From positions 124,001 through 188,000 of the forward strand of contig NZ_VDGT01000013.1 in assembly GCF_006335015.1 (NCBI RefSeq): a stretch of 64,000 bases of DNA. The letters run 5' to 3'. The position numbers and the translations under genes are program-made. This DNA is from Streptomyces sedi. GTDB taxonomy: Bacteria > Actinomycetota > Actinomycetes > Streptomycetales > Streptomycetaceae. Position 1 is the stretch's first letter; every line of letters starts with the position of its first letter. Below the pieces are notes generated by a model. It made no database searches, was not told the origin of the DNA, and saw only the letters and a list, made by a program, of their open reading frames with translations. Below are positions 15,581-24,354 of the stretch, one piece after another.

Positions 15581-15702
15581 GGGGCGCGGGGAACTGCGCG
15601 GCCAGCCCAGCGCCGAGCCGCACCCGACAACCCACCCGTCAGGTACCGCATCGTTGTCGTCCTCAGGCCGCCACCCAGCATTCGCGCAGTCCCCCGCGCC
15701 CC
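15581..15702. repeat. REP-like repeat pair (direct then complement)
   Basis: Exact 20-mer at 15581-15600 and its complement with one mismatch at 15683-15702, between convergent genes. The intervening text (gacaacccacccgtcaggtaccg) is the complement of the spacer seen in other copies. The rest of 15422-15792 is GC-rich without a supported ORF; it begins with near-repeats of gctgacgcg just after the regulator stop. Confidence 0.75.
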
Positions 15703-15792
15703 TGGGGTCCGGCGCGGCTCAGCGCAGCGCTCACGCTGCGGGGTGCGGTCGGCTGGTGTCGCCGGCCGCACCCCGGGGGTCTTGGACGCGTG

Positions 15793-17586
15793 TCACTCCA
15801 CGACGGTGATCCGGTCGGCGGCCGGCGGGTCGAGCGGGGCCTCGGCCGAGGAGTTGGCGGTCAGATAGTCCGCGAGGGCGGCCATGTCGTCCTCGCCTAC
15901 CAGCGGGTTCGTCCCCTCGGCCAGCGTCGGGAGCCCGTCGCCGCCGCCCGCGAGGAACGAGTTGACCGCGACCCGGTAGGTGGCCGACGGGTCCAGCGGC
16001 TCACCGTTCACCGTCACCGAGTCGGCGACGATCCGGTCCGCGCCCGAGGCGGTGAGGTCCAGCGTGTAGGAGAAGCCGTCGGAGGGCTGGAGGATCTTCG
16101 GCGACGCCTCGTTCTCCCCGGAGACCTGCTCGGTCAGCACGGTCAGCAGCTGCTCGCCGGTGAGGTCGAGCAGGTTGACCGTGTTGGCGAACGGCTGCAC
16201 CGTGAAGCCCTCGCCGTAGGTGACGACGCCGTCGCCCTCGTCGCCCGAGGCCGCGTAGGTGAGGTCGGCGCGCACGCCGCCCGGGTTCATCAGGGCCAGG
16301 TCGGTCGACTCGTCGAGGCTCAGCGCGTGCGCGAGCTGCGCGTCGGCGATCAGGTCGCCGGCGGGGAACTCGGGGGTGCCCGCGCCGCGGCCGGGGATGT
16401 CGGCCGAGATCCAGCCGATCGGCTCGTTGGCGATCGGGTCGGCCAACTCGCGCCAGAAGTCGAGCAGTTCGGTCATCTCGCTGACCGGCTCACGTTCCCG
16501 GTCGACCGCCACGTTGCTGCCGGTGACCGAGGTGCGCACGATGTCGCCCGAGCGGCGGTCGTAGGACATCGACAGCTCGGTGAAGAGCCGCCCGTTGGAG
16601 GCGGCGGAGGTCACCAGCCGGTCGTTGCCCTCCGGGTCGGGGACGGCGCAGACATAGGGCTGGTGGGTGTGGCCGGTGATCAGCGCGTCGACGCCGGCGT
16701 CCGTCCGTTCGGCGATCTCCACGATCGGGCCGGACAGGTCGCCGCCGTCGACGTCGCACTCGGCGTTGTACGCCTCGGCGGCCGGGTAGCCGCCCTCGTG
16801 GACCAGCGCGATCACCGCGTTCACACCCTGGCGCTCCAGCACCTCGGTGTAGTGGTTGATCGTCTCGACCTCGTCGAGGAACTCCAGGCCCTCGATGCCC
16901 TCCCGGGTGACGATGTCGGCGGTGCCCTCCAGCGTCACGCCGATGAAGCCGACCTTGACGCCCTTGAGGTTCTGCACCGCGTAGGGAGCCATCACCGGCT
17001 CGCCGGTGTCCTCGTCGACGACGTTGGCCGCGAGGTAGGGGAAGTCGGAGCCAGCGAACTCACGGTCGTCCGCGTAGCAACCGTCCTCCGGGTGGCAGCC
17101 GCCCTCCTGGAGGCGCGTCAACTCCGCGAAGCCCTCGTCGAACTCGTGGTTCCCGACCCCGGCGACATCCATGCCGAGACCGTTGAGCGCCTCGATCGTC
17201 GGCTCGTCGTGGAAGAGGCCGGAGAGCAGCGGGGTCGCGCCGACCAGGTCGCCGGCCGCCACGGTGACGGAACGGTGCTCGCCCTCCCGCGCCTCGTCCA
17301 GCGCGCCGGCCAGATACTCGACGCCCCCCGCCTCGATGGTCTCGGTGGTGCCGTCCTCGTGCTCGTGCAGCAGCTCGCCGTCGGAGCCGGTGGGCGGCTC
17401 CAGTGCGCCGTGCAGGTCGTTGAGGGCGAGCACCTGGAGATCGACGGTGGGCCCACCCCCGTGGTGCGGTCCGCCGCCGCGCTCCTCGGAGTCGGCGTGC
17501 GCGCCGGGCGCGGTGAGCGCCAACGCGCCGGCGGCGGCGACCGCGAGCGCGCTCCCGGCCAGTCTGTACCTGTGGCGTAGCTGCAT
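15793..17586 (-). CDS. Secreted 5'-nucleotidase / 2',3'-cyclic phosphodiesterase (UshA/YfkN-like)
   Basis: 597 residues. Sec signal peptide ending near GAHA (residue 31), metallophosphatase domain (about 50-330) with NDLHG, GDLVG, GNHEFDEG and GHTHQPY, then a 5_nucleotid_C domain (about 370-560) with NPGGVRADL. It hydrolyses extracellular nucleotides to nucleosides and phosphate, consistent with phosphate scavenging. No LPxTG or membrane anchor at the C-terminus, so it is released. ATG 17586. PhoP control would be expected from function, but no convincing PHO box is seen in the 159-bp gap to mshD. Confidence 0.92.
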   Translation of the reverse strand: MQLRHRYRLAGSALAVAAAGALALTAPGAHADSEERGGGPHHGGGPTVDLQVLALNDLHGALEPPTGSDGELLHEHEDGTTETIEAGGVEYLAGALDEAREGEHRSVTVAAGDLVGATPLLSGLFHDEPTIEALNGLGMDVAGVGNHEFDEGFAELTRLQEGGCHPEDGCYADDREFAGSDFPYLAANVVDEDTGEPVMAPYAVQNLKGVKVGFIGVTLEGTADIVTREGIEGLEFLDEVETINHYTEVLERQGVNAVIALVHEGGYPAAEAYNAECDVDGGDLSGPIVEIAERTDAGVDALITGHTHQPYVCAVPDPEGNDRLVTSAASNGRLFTELSMSYDRRSGDIVRTSVTGSNVAVDREREPVSEMTELLDFWRELADPIANEPIGWISADIPGRGAGTPEFPAGDLIADAQLAHALSLDESTDLALMNPGGVRADLTYAASGDEGDGVVTYGEGFTVQPFANTVNLLDLTGEQLLTVLTEQVSGENEASPKILQPSDGFSYTLDLTASGADRIVADSVTVNGEPLDPSATYRVAVNSFLAGGGDGLPTLAEGTNPLVGEDDMAALADYLTANSSAEAPLDPPAADRITVVE

Positions 17587-17745
17587 GGCTGACGACGTCC
17601 CTCTCGGCGATCGTTCGCGACGGATCCGCGATGGTGGGGGCGGGATTCAGCCGCACCCTAGCGGTTACGCGCGTAGCACGTCAGCGCCGTACGTGTAACA
17701 ACGAAGTGAAGGGAAAACCGCCGCGCGGGGCTTAGAGTCGCTGGC

Positions 17746-18642
17746 ATGACCGAAGTCGTGGTGCGGGACGAGGTGTCGGGGAACGAACTGGCCCTGGTGG
17801 AACGGCTGATCGAGGAGGCGGCCCGGCGCGACGGGCAGCCGGCGGTCTCCGAACAGGGCCGGCTGCTGCTGCGCGGCGGCGCGCGGGACGGCGTGCGCCA
17901 TCTGCTGCTGCGGGAGGGCGACGAGCTGCTCGGCTACGCCCAGTTGGACGGCACGGACACCGTGGAGCCGCCCTCCAGCGAGCTGGTCGTCGACCCGGCG
18001 CACCGGGGACGGCGGCTCGGGATGACCCTGGGGCAGGCGCTGTTGCGGGAGTCGGGCCACCGGCTGCGGCTCTGGGCACACGGCGCGCACCCGCCCGCGC
18101 GCCGGCTCGCGCGCCGGCTCGGCCTCACGGAGTTCCGCGAACTGCGCCAGCTGCGTCGGCCGTTGGCCGACCTCGACCTGCCGGACCCGGTGCTGCCCGA
18201 GAGCGTGACGGTCCGCGCGTTCGTCCCCGGCGCGGACGACGCCGCCTGGCTGGCGCTCAACGCGGCGGCGTTCGCCCACCACCCCGAGCAGGGCTCGTTG
18301 ACCCAACGCGACCTGGACGCACGGAAGTCCGAGGAGTGGTTCGACCCCGCGGGCTTCTTCCTCGCCGAACGGGACGGGGCGCTGCTCGGCTTCCACTGGA
18401 CCAAGGTGCACGCCGCCGAGCGGCTCGGCGAGGTCTATGTGCTCGGCGTCGCCCCCGAGGCCCAGGGCTCCGGCCTCGGCCGCGCGCTGACCACGGTCGG
18501 GCTGCGCCACCTCGCGGCGGACCGGGAGCTGCCGACGGCGATGCTCTACGTCGACGCGGACAACGCGGCGGCCGTCCGCGTCTACGAGTCCCTCGGCTTC
18601 CGCACGCACGAGACGGACGTGATGTACCGCACGGAGACCTAG
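17746..18642 (+). CDS. mshD: Mycothiol synthase MshD
   Basis: 298 residues, tandem GNAT domains. The C-terminal one carries the acetyl-CoA loop (LGVAPEAQGSGLGRALT) and the MshD-specific end (YVDADNAAAVRVYESLGF, then HETDVMY). It acetylates the cysteine of Cys-GlcN-Ins to finish mycothiol, the main low-molecular-weight thiol of actinomycetes. Cytosolic. The ATG at 17746 follows TAGAGT (17733-17738) by 7 nt, so leaderless. mshA is 4.4 kb downstream. Confidence 0.95.
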   Translation: MTEVVVRDEVSGNELALVERLIEEAARRDGQPAVSEQGRLLLRGGARDGVRHLLLREGDELLGYAQLDGTDTVEPPSSELVVDPAHRGRRLGMTLGQALLRESGHRLRLWAHGAHPPARRLARRLGLTEFRELRQLRRPLADLDLPDPVLPESVTVRAFVPGADDAAWLALNAAAFAHHPEQGSLTQRDLDARKSEEWFDPAGFFLAERDGALLGFHWTKVHAAERLGEVYVLGVAPEAQGSGLGRALTTVGLRHLAADRELPTAMLYVDADNAAAVRVYESLGFRTHETDVMYRTET

Positions 18643-18720
18643 CCGGTCGGGCTTTCGGGGAGCGACCACTCGCCTGTCTGGTTCGGGTTCGTTGTCGTGT
18701 GCGGCCCGTCACTCAGCATG

Positions 18721-18827
18721 CGCGCAGTTCCCCGCGCCCCCTGGTGATCCCGGGCGCGCGCTGTCAGCCGCCTGCGGGCGACCACTGCGGCCCCGGTGCT
18801 GAGCATGCGCGCGGTTCGCCGTGCCCC
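18721..18827. repeat. REP-like repeats upstream of the ppk locus
   Basis: Complement 20-mer at 18721-18740 and a degenerate copy at 18808-18827, in the 254-bp gap between mshD and the HTH/ppk frame. Both are preceded by gcatg and have the same orientation. Confidence 0.65.
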
Positions 18828-18884
18828 TTGGGGGGCTGTCGGTGGCGGCGGATGGCCAAGGGGTGGGGCAAGGGTCCACCGGGG

Positions 18885-18890
18885 TACTGT
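18885..18890 (+). promoter_or_regulatory. -10 element of the HTH/ppk frame
   Basis: TACTGT ends 6 nt before the ATG at 18897. The spacing predicts a leaderless transcript beginning with the HTH module. Confidence 0.5.
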
Positions 18891-18896
18891 CCGAAT

Positions 18897-19139
18897 ATGA
18901 GTGGTGGTGGCAAACGGGAGGGGTACCTCTCGGAGGCGGACCGGCGGCGGCTGGCGCGTGCGGTGGTGCTCAAGGGCTGGTCGCTGCGGCGCGCCGCGGC
19001 CAAGTACGGCGTCTCGCCGCGCACCGTGAAGCGCTGGGCCGAGCACTACCGGCCGGAGCTGGACGGCGGCGCGGGTTCGCCCCCCGCGGGTAACCCGGGC
19101 GTCGTGTCCCGTTCGCCCGGATGGCGGGAGAATGGCGAC
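18897..19139 (+). other. HTH module in frame with ppk (81 codons, no stop before ppk)
   Basis: From ATG 18897 the frame encodes a basic helix-turn-helix segment: SEADRRRLARAVVLKGWSLR, then RAAAKYGVSPRTVKRW, resembling the leading HTH of IS481-type transposases or small Streptomyces leucine-zipper/HTH proteins. A Gly/Pro linker then runs without a stop into the ppk ATG at 19140. Either the cell makes a DNA-binding-domain/PPK fusion of 871 residues, or this is a separate ORF whose stop was lost. The promoter 6 nt before ATG 18897 favours translation from there. Confidence 0.55.
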
Positions 19140-21512
19140 ATGACCTCCACCGCGCACAACGGGCGCACCGCCGTGGAAGCCGAGCGCACGCCCCCCGACG
19201 CGAGCCCCCACTCCGCGCTGCCCGACCAGCGGCTTCCGGACACCCCGGGAGCGGGGGAAGCCGAGGAGCACGGCGGGCTCCCCGCACCGGGAGAGCCGGG
19301 GAAGCCGGGAGAGCCGGGCGGGCTCGGAGAGCTGGGAGAGCTGGGCGACGGCGAGTCCCCCTCCGTGCTCGACGCGGAACTACTCGGCCGCGCCACCGCC
19401 GCCGCCACCGCCGAGCCGGTCGAGGAACCGGACGGCGCGCTGCCCCCGCTGCCGCAGGACCGGTTCCTCGACCGCGAGCGCAGCTGGCTGACGTTCAACG
19501 AGCGGGTCCTGGAACTGGCCGAGGACCCGAGTACCCCGCTGCTGGAGCGGGCCAACTTTCTGTCGATCTTCGCGAGCAACCTCGACGAGTTCTTCATGGT
19601 GCGCGTCGCCGGCCTCAAACGGCGGATCGCGACCGGCGTCGCCACCCGTTCCCTCACCGGCCGCCCGCCCCGCGAGGTGCTGGAAGACATCTGGGGCGTC
19701 GCCAGGGAGCAGCTGGCTCGGCAGGCCACCTGCTACCAGCGGGAGGTCAACCCGCTCCTCGCCGAGCAGGGCATCCACCTGCTGCGCTGGCCCGACCTCG
19801 CCGAGCACGAGCAGACCGCGCTGTTCTCGCTCTTCCGCAAGCGGATCTTCCCCGTGCTGACCCCGCTGGCGGTCGACCCGGCGCACCCGTTCCCCTACAT
19901 ATCCGGGCTCTCCCTCAACCTCGCCGTCGTGGTGCGCAACCCGGCCACCGGCCATCGGCACTTCGCCCGCGTGAAGGTCCCGCCGCTGCTCTCCCGCTTC
20001 CTTGAGGTCTCCCCACAGCGCTACGTCCCCGTCGAGGACGTCATAGCCGCCCATCTGGAGGAACTCTTCCCCGGGATGGAGGTCCTCGCCCACCACGTCT
20101 TCCGCGTCACCCGCAACGAGGACCTGGAGGTCGAGGAGGACGACGCGGAGAACCTGCTCCAGGCGTTGGAGAAGGAACTGCTGCGCCGCCGCTTCGGGCC
20201 GCCCGTGCGCCTGGAGGTGGAGGAGTCCATCGACTCCGAGGTGCTCGACCTGCTGGTGCGGGAGCTGAAGATCCGCCGCGAGGAGGTCATCGCCGTCCCC
20301 GGGCCGCTGGACCTGACGGGGCTCGGCTCGATCGCCCGGCTGGACCGGCCGGAGCTGAAGTACCCCAAGTTCGTCGCCGGCACCCACCGCGACCTCGCCG
20401 AGGTGGAGTCCGCCTCGGCCCCCGACGTCTTCGCCGCGCTGCGCGAGCGCGACGTGCTGCTGCACCACCCGTACGACTCGTTCTCCACCTCGGTCCAGCG
20501 CTTCCTCGAACAGGCGGCGGCCGACCCCGACGTGCTGGCCATCAAGCAGACGCTCTACCGCACCTCGGGCGACTCGCCCATCGTCGACGCACTGATCGAC
20601 GCCGCCGAGTCCGGCAAGCAGGTGCTGGTGCTGGTCGAGATCAAGGCACGCTTCGACGAGCACGCCAACATCAAGTGGGCGCGCAAACTGGAGGAGGCCG
20701 GCTGCCACGTCGTGTGGGGGCTCGTCGGCCTGAAGACACACTGCAAGCTCTCCCTCGTGGTCCGCCAGGAAGGCGAGGAGCTGCGCCGCTACGCGCATGT
20801 CGGCACGGGGAACTACCACCCCAAGACGGCCAGGGTCTACGAGGACCTCGGGCTGCTCACCGCCGACCCGGACGTGGGCGCCGACCTCTCCGACCTGTTC
20901 AACCGGCTCTCCGGCTACTCCCGCAGGGACAACTACCGCCGGCTGCTGGTCGCGCCGCGCTCCCTGCGCGAGGGGCTGATCTCCCGGATCGGCCGCGAGA
21001 TCGAGAACCACCGCGAGGGCCGCCCGGCCTGGGTGCGTTTCAAGTCCAACTCCATCGTCGACGAGGCCGTGATCGACGCCCTCTACCGCGCCTCCCAGGC
21101 CGGCGTCCCGGTCGACATCTGGGTGCGCGGGATCTGCGCGCTGCGCCCGGGAGTTCCGGGGCTGTCGGAGAACATCAGGGTCCGCAGCGTGCTGGGCCGC
21201 TTCCTTGAGCACTCGCGGGTCTACTCCTTCGCCAACGGCGGCGACCCCGAGGTGTGGCTGGGCAGCGCCGACCTGATGCACCGGAACCTGGACCGGCGGA
21301 TCGAGGTGCTGGTGCGGGTCGCGGACCCGGCGCACCGTTCGACGTTGACCAGGCTGCTGGCCACCGGCACGTCCGACCGGACCGAGTCCTGGCACCTGCA
21401 CTCGGACGGCCACTGGCGGCGGCACGCGACCGACTCGGTCGGGCAGCCGCTGCGGCGGGTGCAGGAGACGTTGATCGACGCACGGAGGAAGCGGCGTGGT
21501 GCGGGAAGCTGA
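19140..21512 (+). CDS. ppk: Polyphosphate kinase PPK1
   Basis: From ATG 19140, 790 residues, about the size of other Streptomyces PPK1 proteins. After a disordered Glu/Pro/Gly leader (about 1-105) the PPK N domain begins (RFLDRERSWLTFNERVLELA), followed by the middle domain and two phospholipase-D-like C domains; KTHCKLSLVVR contains the autophosphorylated His region. It reversibly makes polyphosphate from ATP. GGGAGA lies 8 nt before this ATG, but the frame is open upstream through an HTH module to 18897, so the true start may be earlier. The next gene overlaps by 17 nt. Confidence 0.93.
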   Translation: MTSTAHNGRTAVEAERTPPDASPHSALPDQRLPDTPGAGEAEEHGGLPAPGEPGKPGEPGGLGELGELGDGESPSVLDAELLGRATAAATAEPVEEPDGALPPLPQDRFLDRERSWLTFNERVLELAEDPSTPLLERANFLSIFASNLDEFFMVRVAGLKRRIATGVATRSLTGRPPREVLEDIWGVAREQLARQATCYQREVNPLLAEQGIHLLRWPDLAEHEQTALFSLFRKRIFPVLTPLAVDPAHPFPYISGLSLNLAVVVRNPATGHRHFARVKVPPLLSRFLEVSPQRYVPVEDVIAAHLEELFPGMEVLAHHVFRVTRNEDLEVEEDDAENLLQALEKELLRRRFGPPVRLEVEESIDSEVLDLLVRELKIRREEVIAVPGPLDLTGLGSIARLDRPELKYPKFVAGTHRDLAEVESASAPDVFAALRERDVLLHHPYDSFSTSVQRFLEQAAADPDVLAIKQTLYRTSGDSPIVDALIDAAESGKQVLVLVEIKARFDEHANIKWARKLEEAGCHVVWGLVGLKTHCKLSLVVRQEGEELRRYAHVGTGNYHPKTARVYEDLGLLTADPDVGADLSDLFNRLSGYSRRDNYRRLLVAPRSLREGLISRIGREIENHREGRPAWVRFKSNSIVDEAVIDALYRASQAGVPVDIWVRGICALRPGVPGLSENIRVRSVLGRFLEHSRVYSFANGGDPEVWLGSADLMHRNLDRRIEVLVRVADPAHRSTLTRLLATGTSDRTESWHLHSDGHWRRHATDSVGQPLRRVQETLIDARRKRRGAGS

Positions 21513-21939
21513 CGGCGCCCGCGAGGCGCCGGTGATCATGGCCGCCGGCTGCGTGCTGTGGCGGTCCGCGTCCGACGGCGGGATCGAGTTCGCGCTGGTG
21601 CACCGGCCGCGCTACGACGACTGGTCGCACCCGAAGGGGAAGCTCGACCCCGGCGAGACCGCCAGGGTGGCGGCGCGCCGCGAGGTGCTGGAGGAGACGG
21701 GGATGCGCTGCGAGCTGGGGCAGGCGTTGAGCACCCAGCGCTATCCCCTGCCGGGGGGGCTTCTGAAGCGGGTCGACTACTGGTTGGCGCGGGCGACGGG
21801 TGGGCGCTTCGTGCCCAACGAGGAGGTGGACGTGGTGCGTTGGCTCTCGGCCCCGGAGACGGCCGACCACCTGACCTACCCCCAGGACCGCGCGCTGCTG
21901 GTCGAGGCGGCGGGAGCCCTCCGCGCGGGCGGGGCGTAG
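21496..21939 (+). CDS. NUDIX hydrolase (MutT-like)
   Basis: 147 residues. The Nudix box is complete: GKLDPGE, seven residues, then REVLEETGM. The N-terminal block (VIMAAGCVLWR, then HRPRYDDWSHPKGKLDPGE) resembles the MutT1/diadenosine-polyphosphate-hydrolase group, without the histidine phosphatase domain seen in mycobacterial MutT1. GTG start inside the end of ppk (17-nt overlap) shows tight coupling; a role in nucleotide or polyphosphate turnover is plausible. Confidence 0.9.
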   Translation: MVREADGAREAPVIMAAGCVLWRSASDGGIEFALVHRPRYDDWSHPKGKLDPGETARVAARREVLEETGMRCELGQALSTQRYPLPGGLLKRVDYWLARATGGRFVPNEEVDVVRWLSAPETADHLTYPQDRALLVEAAGALRAGGA

Positions 21940-21959
21940 TCCCGGCGGCGGCCCGTTCG

Positions 21960-22081
21960 GGGGCGCGGGGAACTGCGCGGTGCATTCGTGGCGGCGGTCG
22001 GACGACGACGGTGCCGTACCGGTCGGGTGGGTTGTCGGCTGCGGCCCGGTGTCGGGTTGCTCGCGCAGTTCCCCGCGCCCC
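21960..22081. repeat. REP-like repeat pair after the NUDIX gene
   Basis: Direct 20-mer 21960-21979 and exact complement 22062-22081 with an 82-nt linker, able to form a long-loop hairpin between convergent genes. Confidence 0.75.
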
Positions 22082-22087
22082 CTTGAT

Positions 22088-22182
22088 GGGCTGGCGCCGT
22101 CAGCCAGGGCGGGCCCCGGCCCCCTTGACGGGCTGGCGCCGTCAGCCAGGGCGGGCCCCGGCCCCTTTGACGGGCTGGCGTG
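22088..22182. repeat. 42-bp tandem repeat, about 2.3 copies
   Basis: The unit starting gggctggcgccgtcagccag begins at 22088, 22130 and (partial) 22172, period 42 bp. Copies 1 and 2 are nearly identical; each contains the hairpin GGCTG-gcgccgt-CAGCC. It abuts the REP-like pair and the methyltransferase stop. Confidence 0.8.
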
Positions 22183-22192
22183 GTCGGACCCG

Positions 22193-22978
22193 TCAGGCCG
22201 TCGCCGCGGGCGCCAGCGCCGGCCACGCCACCGTGACCTCGCCCTGGCGCCAGCGCCGCGGCCCGTCCGTCAGTGGCCAGTCCGCGCGCAGCGCGGCGAC
22301 GGCGCGCAGCCACCGCTGCCGCACGCCCAGCGGCGCGTAGGCCGCCGCCGAGGCCCATGCCCGGTCGAAGTCGCGTAGGAAGGCGTGCACCGGCTCACCG
22401 GGCACGTTCCGGTGGATCAACGCCTTCGGCAGCCGTTCCGCGAGGTCGGACGGCGCGCCCAGCGACGCGAGCCGGGCCGCGAAGGTCACCGTGCGCGGCC
22501 CCTCCGGGCCCAGCGCCACCCACACCTGGCGGCGGCCGATCTCGTCGCAGGTGCCCTCGACCAGCAGCCCGTCCGGCGCCAGTCGGGAGCACAGCGTCGC
22601 CCACGCGCCGGCGACCCGCTCCTCGTCGTACTGGCGCAGCACGTTCGCCGCCCTGACCAGCGTGGGCCGTTCGCCGCCCGGCAGCGCCAGTTCGAAGCCG
22701 CCGTGCGTGAAGGCGAGCCCCGGTTCGGTCCAGGGGCGGGCGGCTGCGACCCGCTCGCGGTCGATCTCCACGCCGACCACCCGCACGTCGGGGCGGACCG
22801 CGCGCAGCCGGTGCAGCAGCTCGACCGCGGTCCAGGGCGCGGCGCCGAACCCGAGGTCGACGGCGAGCGGCCGGGCGGCCGAGCGGAGCGCGCGGCCGTG
22901 GGTGGCGGCGATCCAGCGGTCCATTCGCCGCAGCCTGTTCGGATGCGTCGTCCCCCTGGTCACCTGCCCCTCCGCCAT
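22193..22978 (-). CDS. Class I SAM-dependent methyltransferase-like protein
   Basis: 261 residues. The Rossmann SAM-binding motif reads VDLGFGAAPWTAVELL (about 40-55), with an acidic motif II (VVGVEIDRERVAAA). C-terminal half is unassigned. Substrate unknown; conserved next to mshA in Streptomyces as far as I recall. The ATG at 22978 lies 7 nt after a TACGCT -10 (22986-22991), so leaderless. Divergent from mshA. Confidence 0.8.
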   Translation of the reverse strand: MAEGQVTRGTTHPNRLRRMDRWIAATHGRALRSAARPLAVDLGFGAAPWTAVELLHRLRAVRPDVRVVGVEIDRERVAAARPWTEPGLAFTHGGFELALPGGERPTLVRAANVLRQYDEERVAGAWATLCSRLAPDGLLVEGTCDEIGRRQVWVALGPEGPRTVTFAARLASLGAPSDLAERLPKALIHRNVPGEPVHAFLRDFDRAWASAAAYAPLGVRQRWLRAVAALRADWPLTDGPRRWRQGEVTVAWPALAPAATA

Positions 22979-23070
22979 GCGAGGGAGCGTAACCCGCGCG
23001 CGGGAACAGCCGCGCCCGTCGCACGGTTGTTTCGGGGAGGTCCGCCGCCACCTTCGTTCGAGGAGCCCCT

Positions 23071-24354
23071 GTGCCGCACATCCGCCGGGTAGCGATGTTC
23101 AGTGTGCACACGTCACCGCTCCACCAGCCGGGCACCGGGGACGCGGGCGGGATGAACGTGTACATCGTCGAGTTGGCCCGCCAGCTCGCCGCGCTCGGTA
23201 CCGAGGTCGAGGTCTTCACCCGGGCCACCGAGGGCGGCCTCGAACCCTGTGTGGAGCTGGCCCCCGGCGTCCTGGTGCGGCACATCGACGCCGGCCCCTA
23301 CGAGGGCCTGAGCAAGGAGGAGCTGCCGGCGCAGCTGTGCGCGTTCACCCACGGGGTGACCCAGGTCTGGGCGGCCAGGGCGCCCGGCTACTTCGACCTG
23401 GTGCACTCGCACTACTGGCTCTCCGGGCACGTCGGCTGGCTGGCAGCGGAACGCTGGGGCGTGCCGCTGGTGCACGCCATGCACACCATGGCCAAGGTGA
23501 AGAACGCGGCGCTCGCCACCGGCGACACGCCCGAGCCGGCCGCCAGGGAGATCGGCGAGACCCAGATCGTGCGCGCCGCCGACCGGCTGATCGCCAACAC
23601 GGCGGAGGAGGCCGGGCAGTTGGTGCGCCACTACGACGCCGACCCGGCGCGCACCGCCGTCGTCCACCCCGGGGTCAACCTCGACGTCTTCCGTCCCGCC
23701 GACGGCCGGGCGGCGGCCCGCCGCCGGCTGGGGCTGCCGGAGGACGGCGTGGTGCTGCTCTTCGCCGGGCGCATCCAGCCGCTGAAGGGGCCGGACATCC
23801 TGCTGCACGCCGTGCGCGAGCTGGTCGACGGCGACCCGGGCCTGCGCGAACGGCTGGTGGTGCCGATCGTCGGCGGGCCCAGCGGTTCCGGCCTCGCCCG
23901 CCCCGAACGGTTGCAGAAGCTCGCGGTGCGGCTCGGCATCGCCGACCTGGTGCGGTTCCGGCCGCCGGTCGCCCAGGACCGGCTCGCCGACTGGTACCGG
24001 GCGGCGAGCGCGCTGGTGATGCCGTCCTACAGCGAGTCGTTCGGCCTGGTCGCCGCCGAGGCGCAGGCCTGCGGCACGCCGGTGGTGGCGGCGGCCGTCG
24101 GGGGGCTGCCGGTGATCGTGGGGGAGGGGGAGACGGGGTTCCTGATCGGCGGCCACGACCCGGCGGAGTTCGCCGGCGCGCTGCGCCGCTTCTGCGACCA
24201 CCCAGGGCTCGTCGACCGGTTCGGCGAGGCGGCGCACCGGCGCGCGGCGCGGTTCGGCTGGGACACGGCGGCGCGGGAGACCCTTGAGGTGTACGGGGCC
24301 GCGCGCGAGGAACGGCGCTTCGCCGCGTCCGGCCTACGATCGGCGCATGGCTGA
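23071..24354 (+). CDS. mshA: D-inositol-3-phosphate glycosyltransferase MshA
   Basis: 427 residues, GT4 fold. N-terminal HTSPLHQPGTGDAGGMNVYI is the hallmark of MshA (UDP/acceptor pocket); C-terminal GT4 motif SESFGLVAAEAQACGTPVVA. It joins GlcNAc from UDP-GlcNAc to inositol-3-phosphate, the first step of mycothiol synthesis. GTG 23071 with GAGGAGC upstream. It lacks the long N-terminal extension annotated in some Streptomyces MshA proteins. The downstream YbjN gene overlaps its last codons. Confidence 0.95.
   Translation: MPHIRRVAMFSVHTSPLHQPGTGDAGGMNVYIVELARQLAALGTEVEVFTRATEGGLEPCVELAPGVLVRHIDAGPYEGLSKEELPAQLCAFTHGVTQVWAARAPGYFDLVHSHYWLSGHVGWLAAERWGVPLVHAMHTMAKVKNAALATGDTPEPAAREIGETQIVRAADRLIANTAEEAGQLVRHYDADPARTAVVHPGVNLDVFRPADGRAAARRRLGLPEDGVVLLFAGRIQPLKGPDILLHAVRELVDGDPGLRERLVVPIVGGPSGSGLARPERLQKLAVRLGIADLVRFRPPVAQDRLADWYRAASALVMPSYSESFGLVAAEAQACGTPVVAAAVGGLPVIVGEGETGFLIGGHDPAEFAGALRRFCDHPGLVDRFGEAAHRRAARFGWDTAARETLEVYGAAREERRFAASGLRSAHG

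Noticed and set aside
19073..19125. PHO box before ppk
   Set aside because: Two GTTCGCC heptamers occur but not at 11-nt spacing and with a G instead of the key A, so PhoP control cannot be claimed from sequence.
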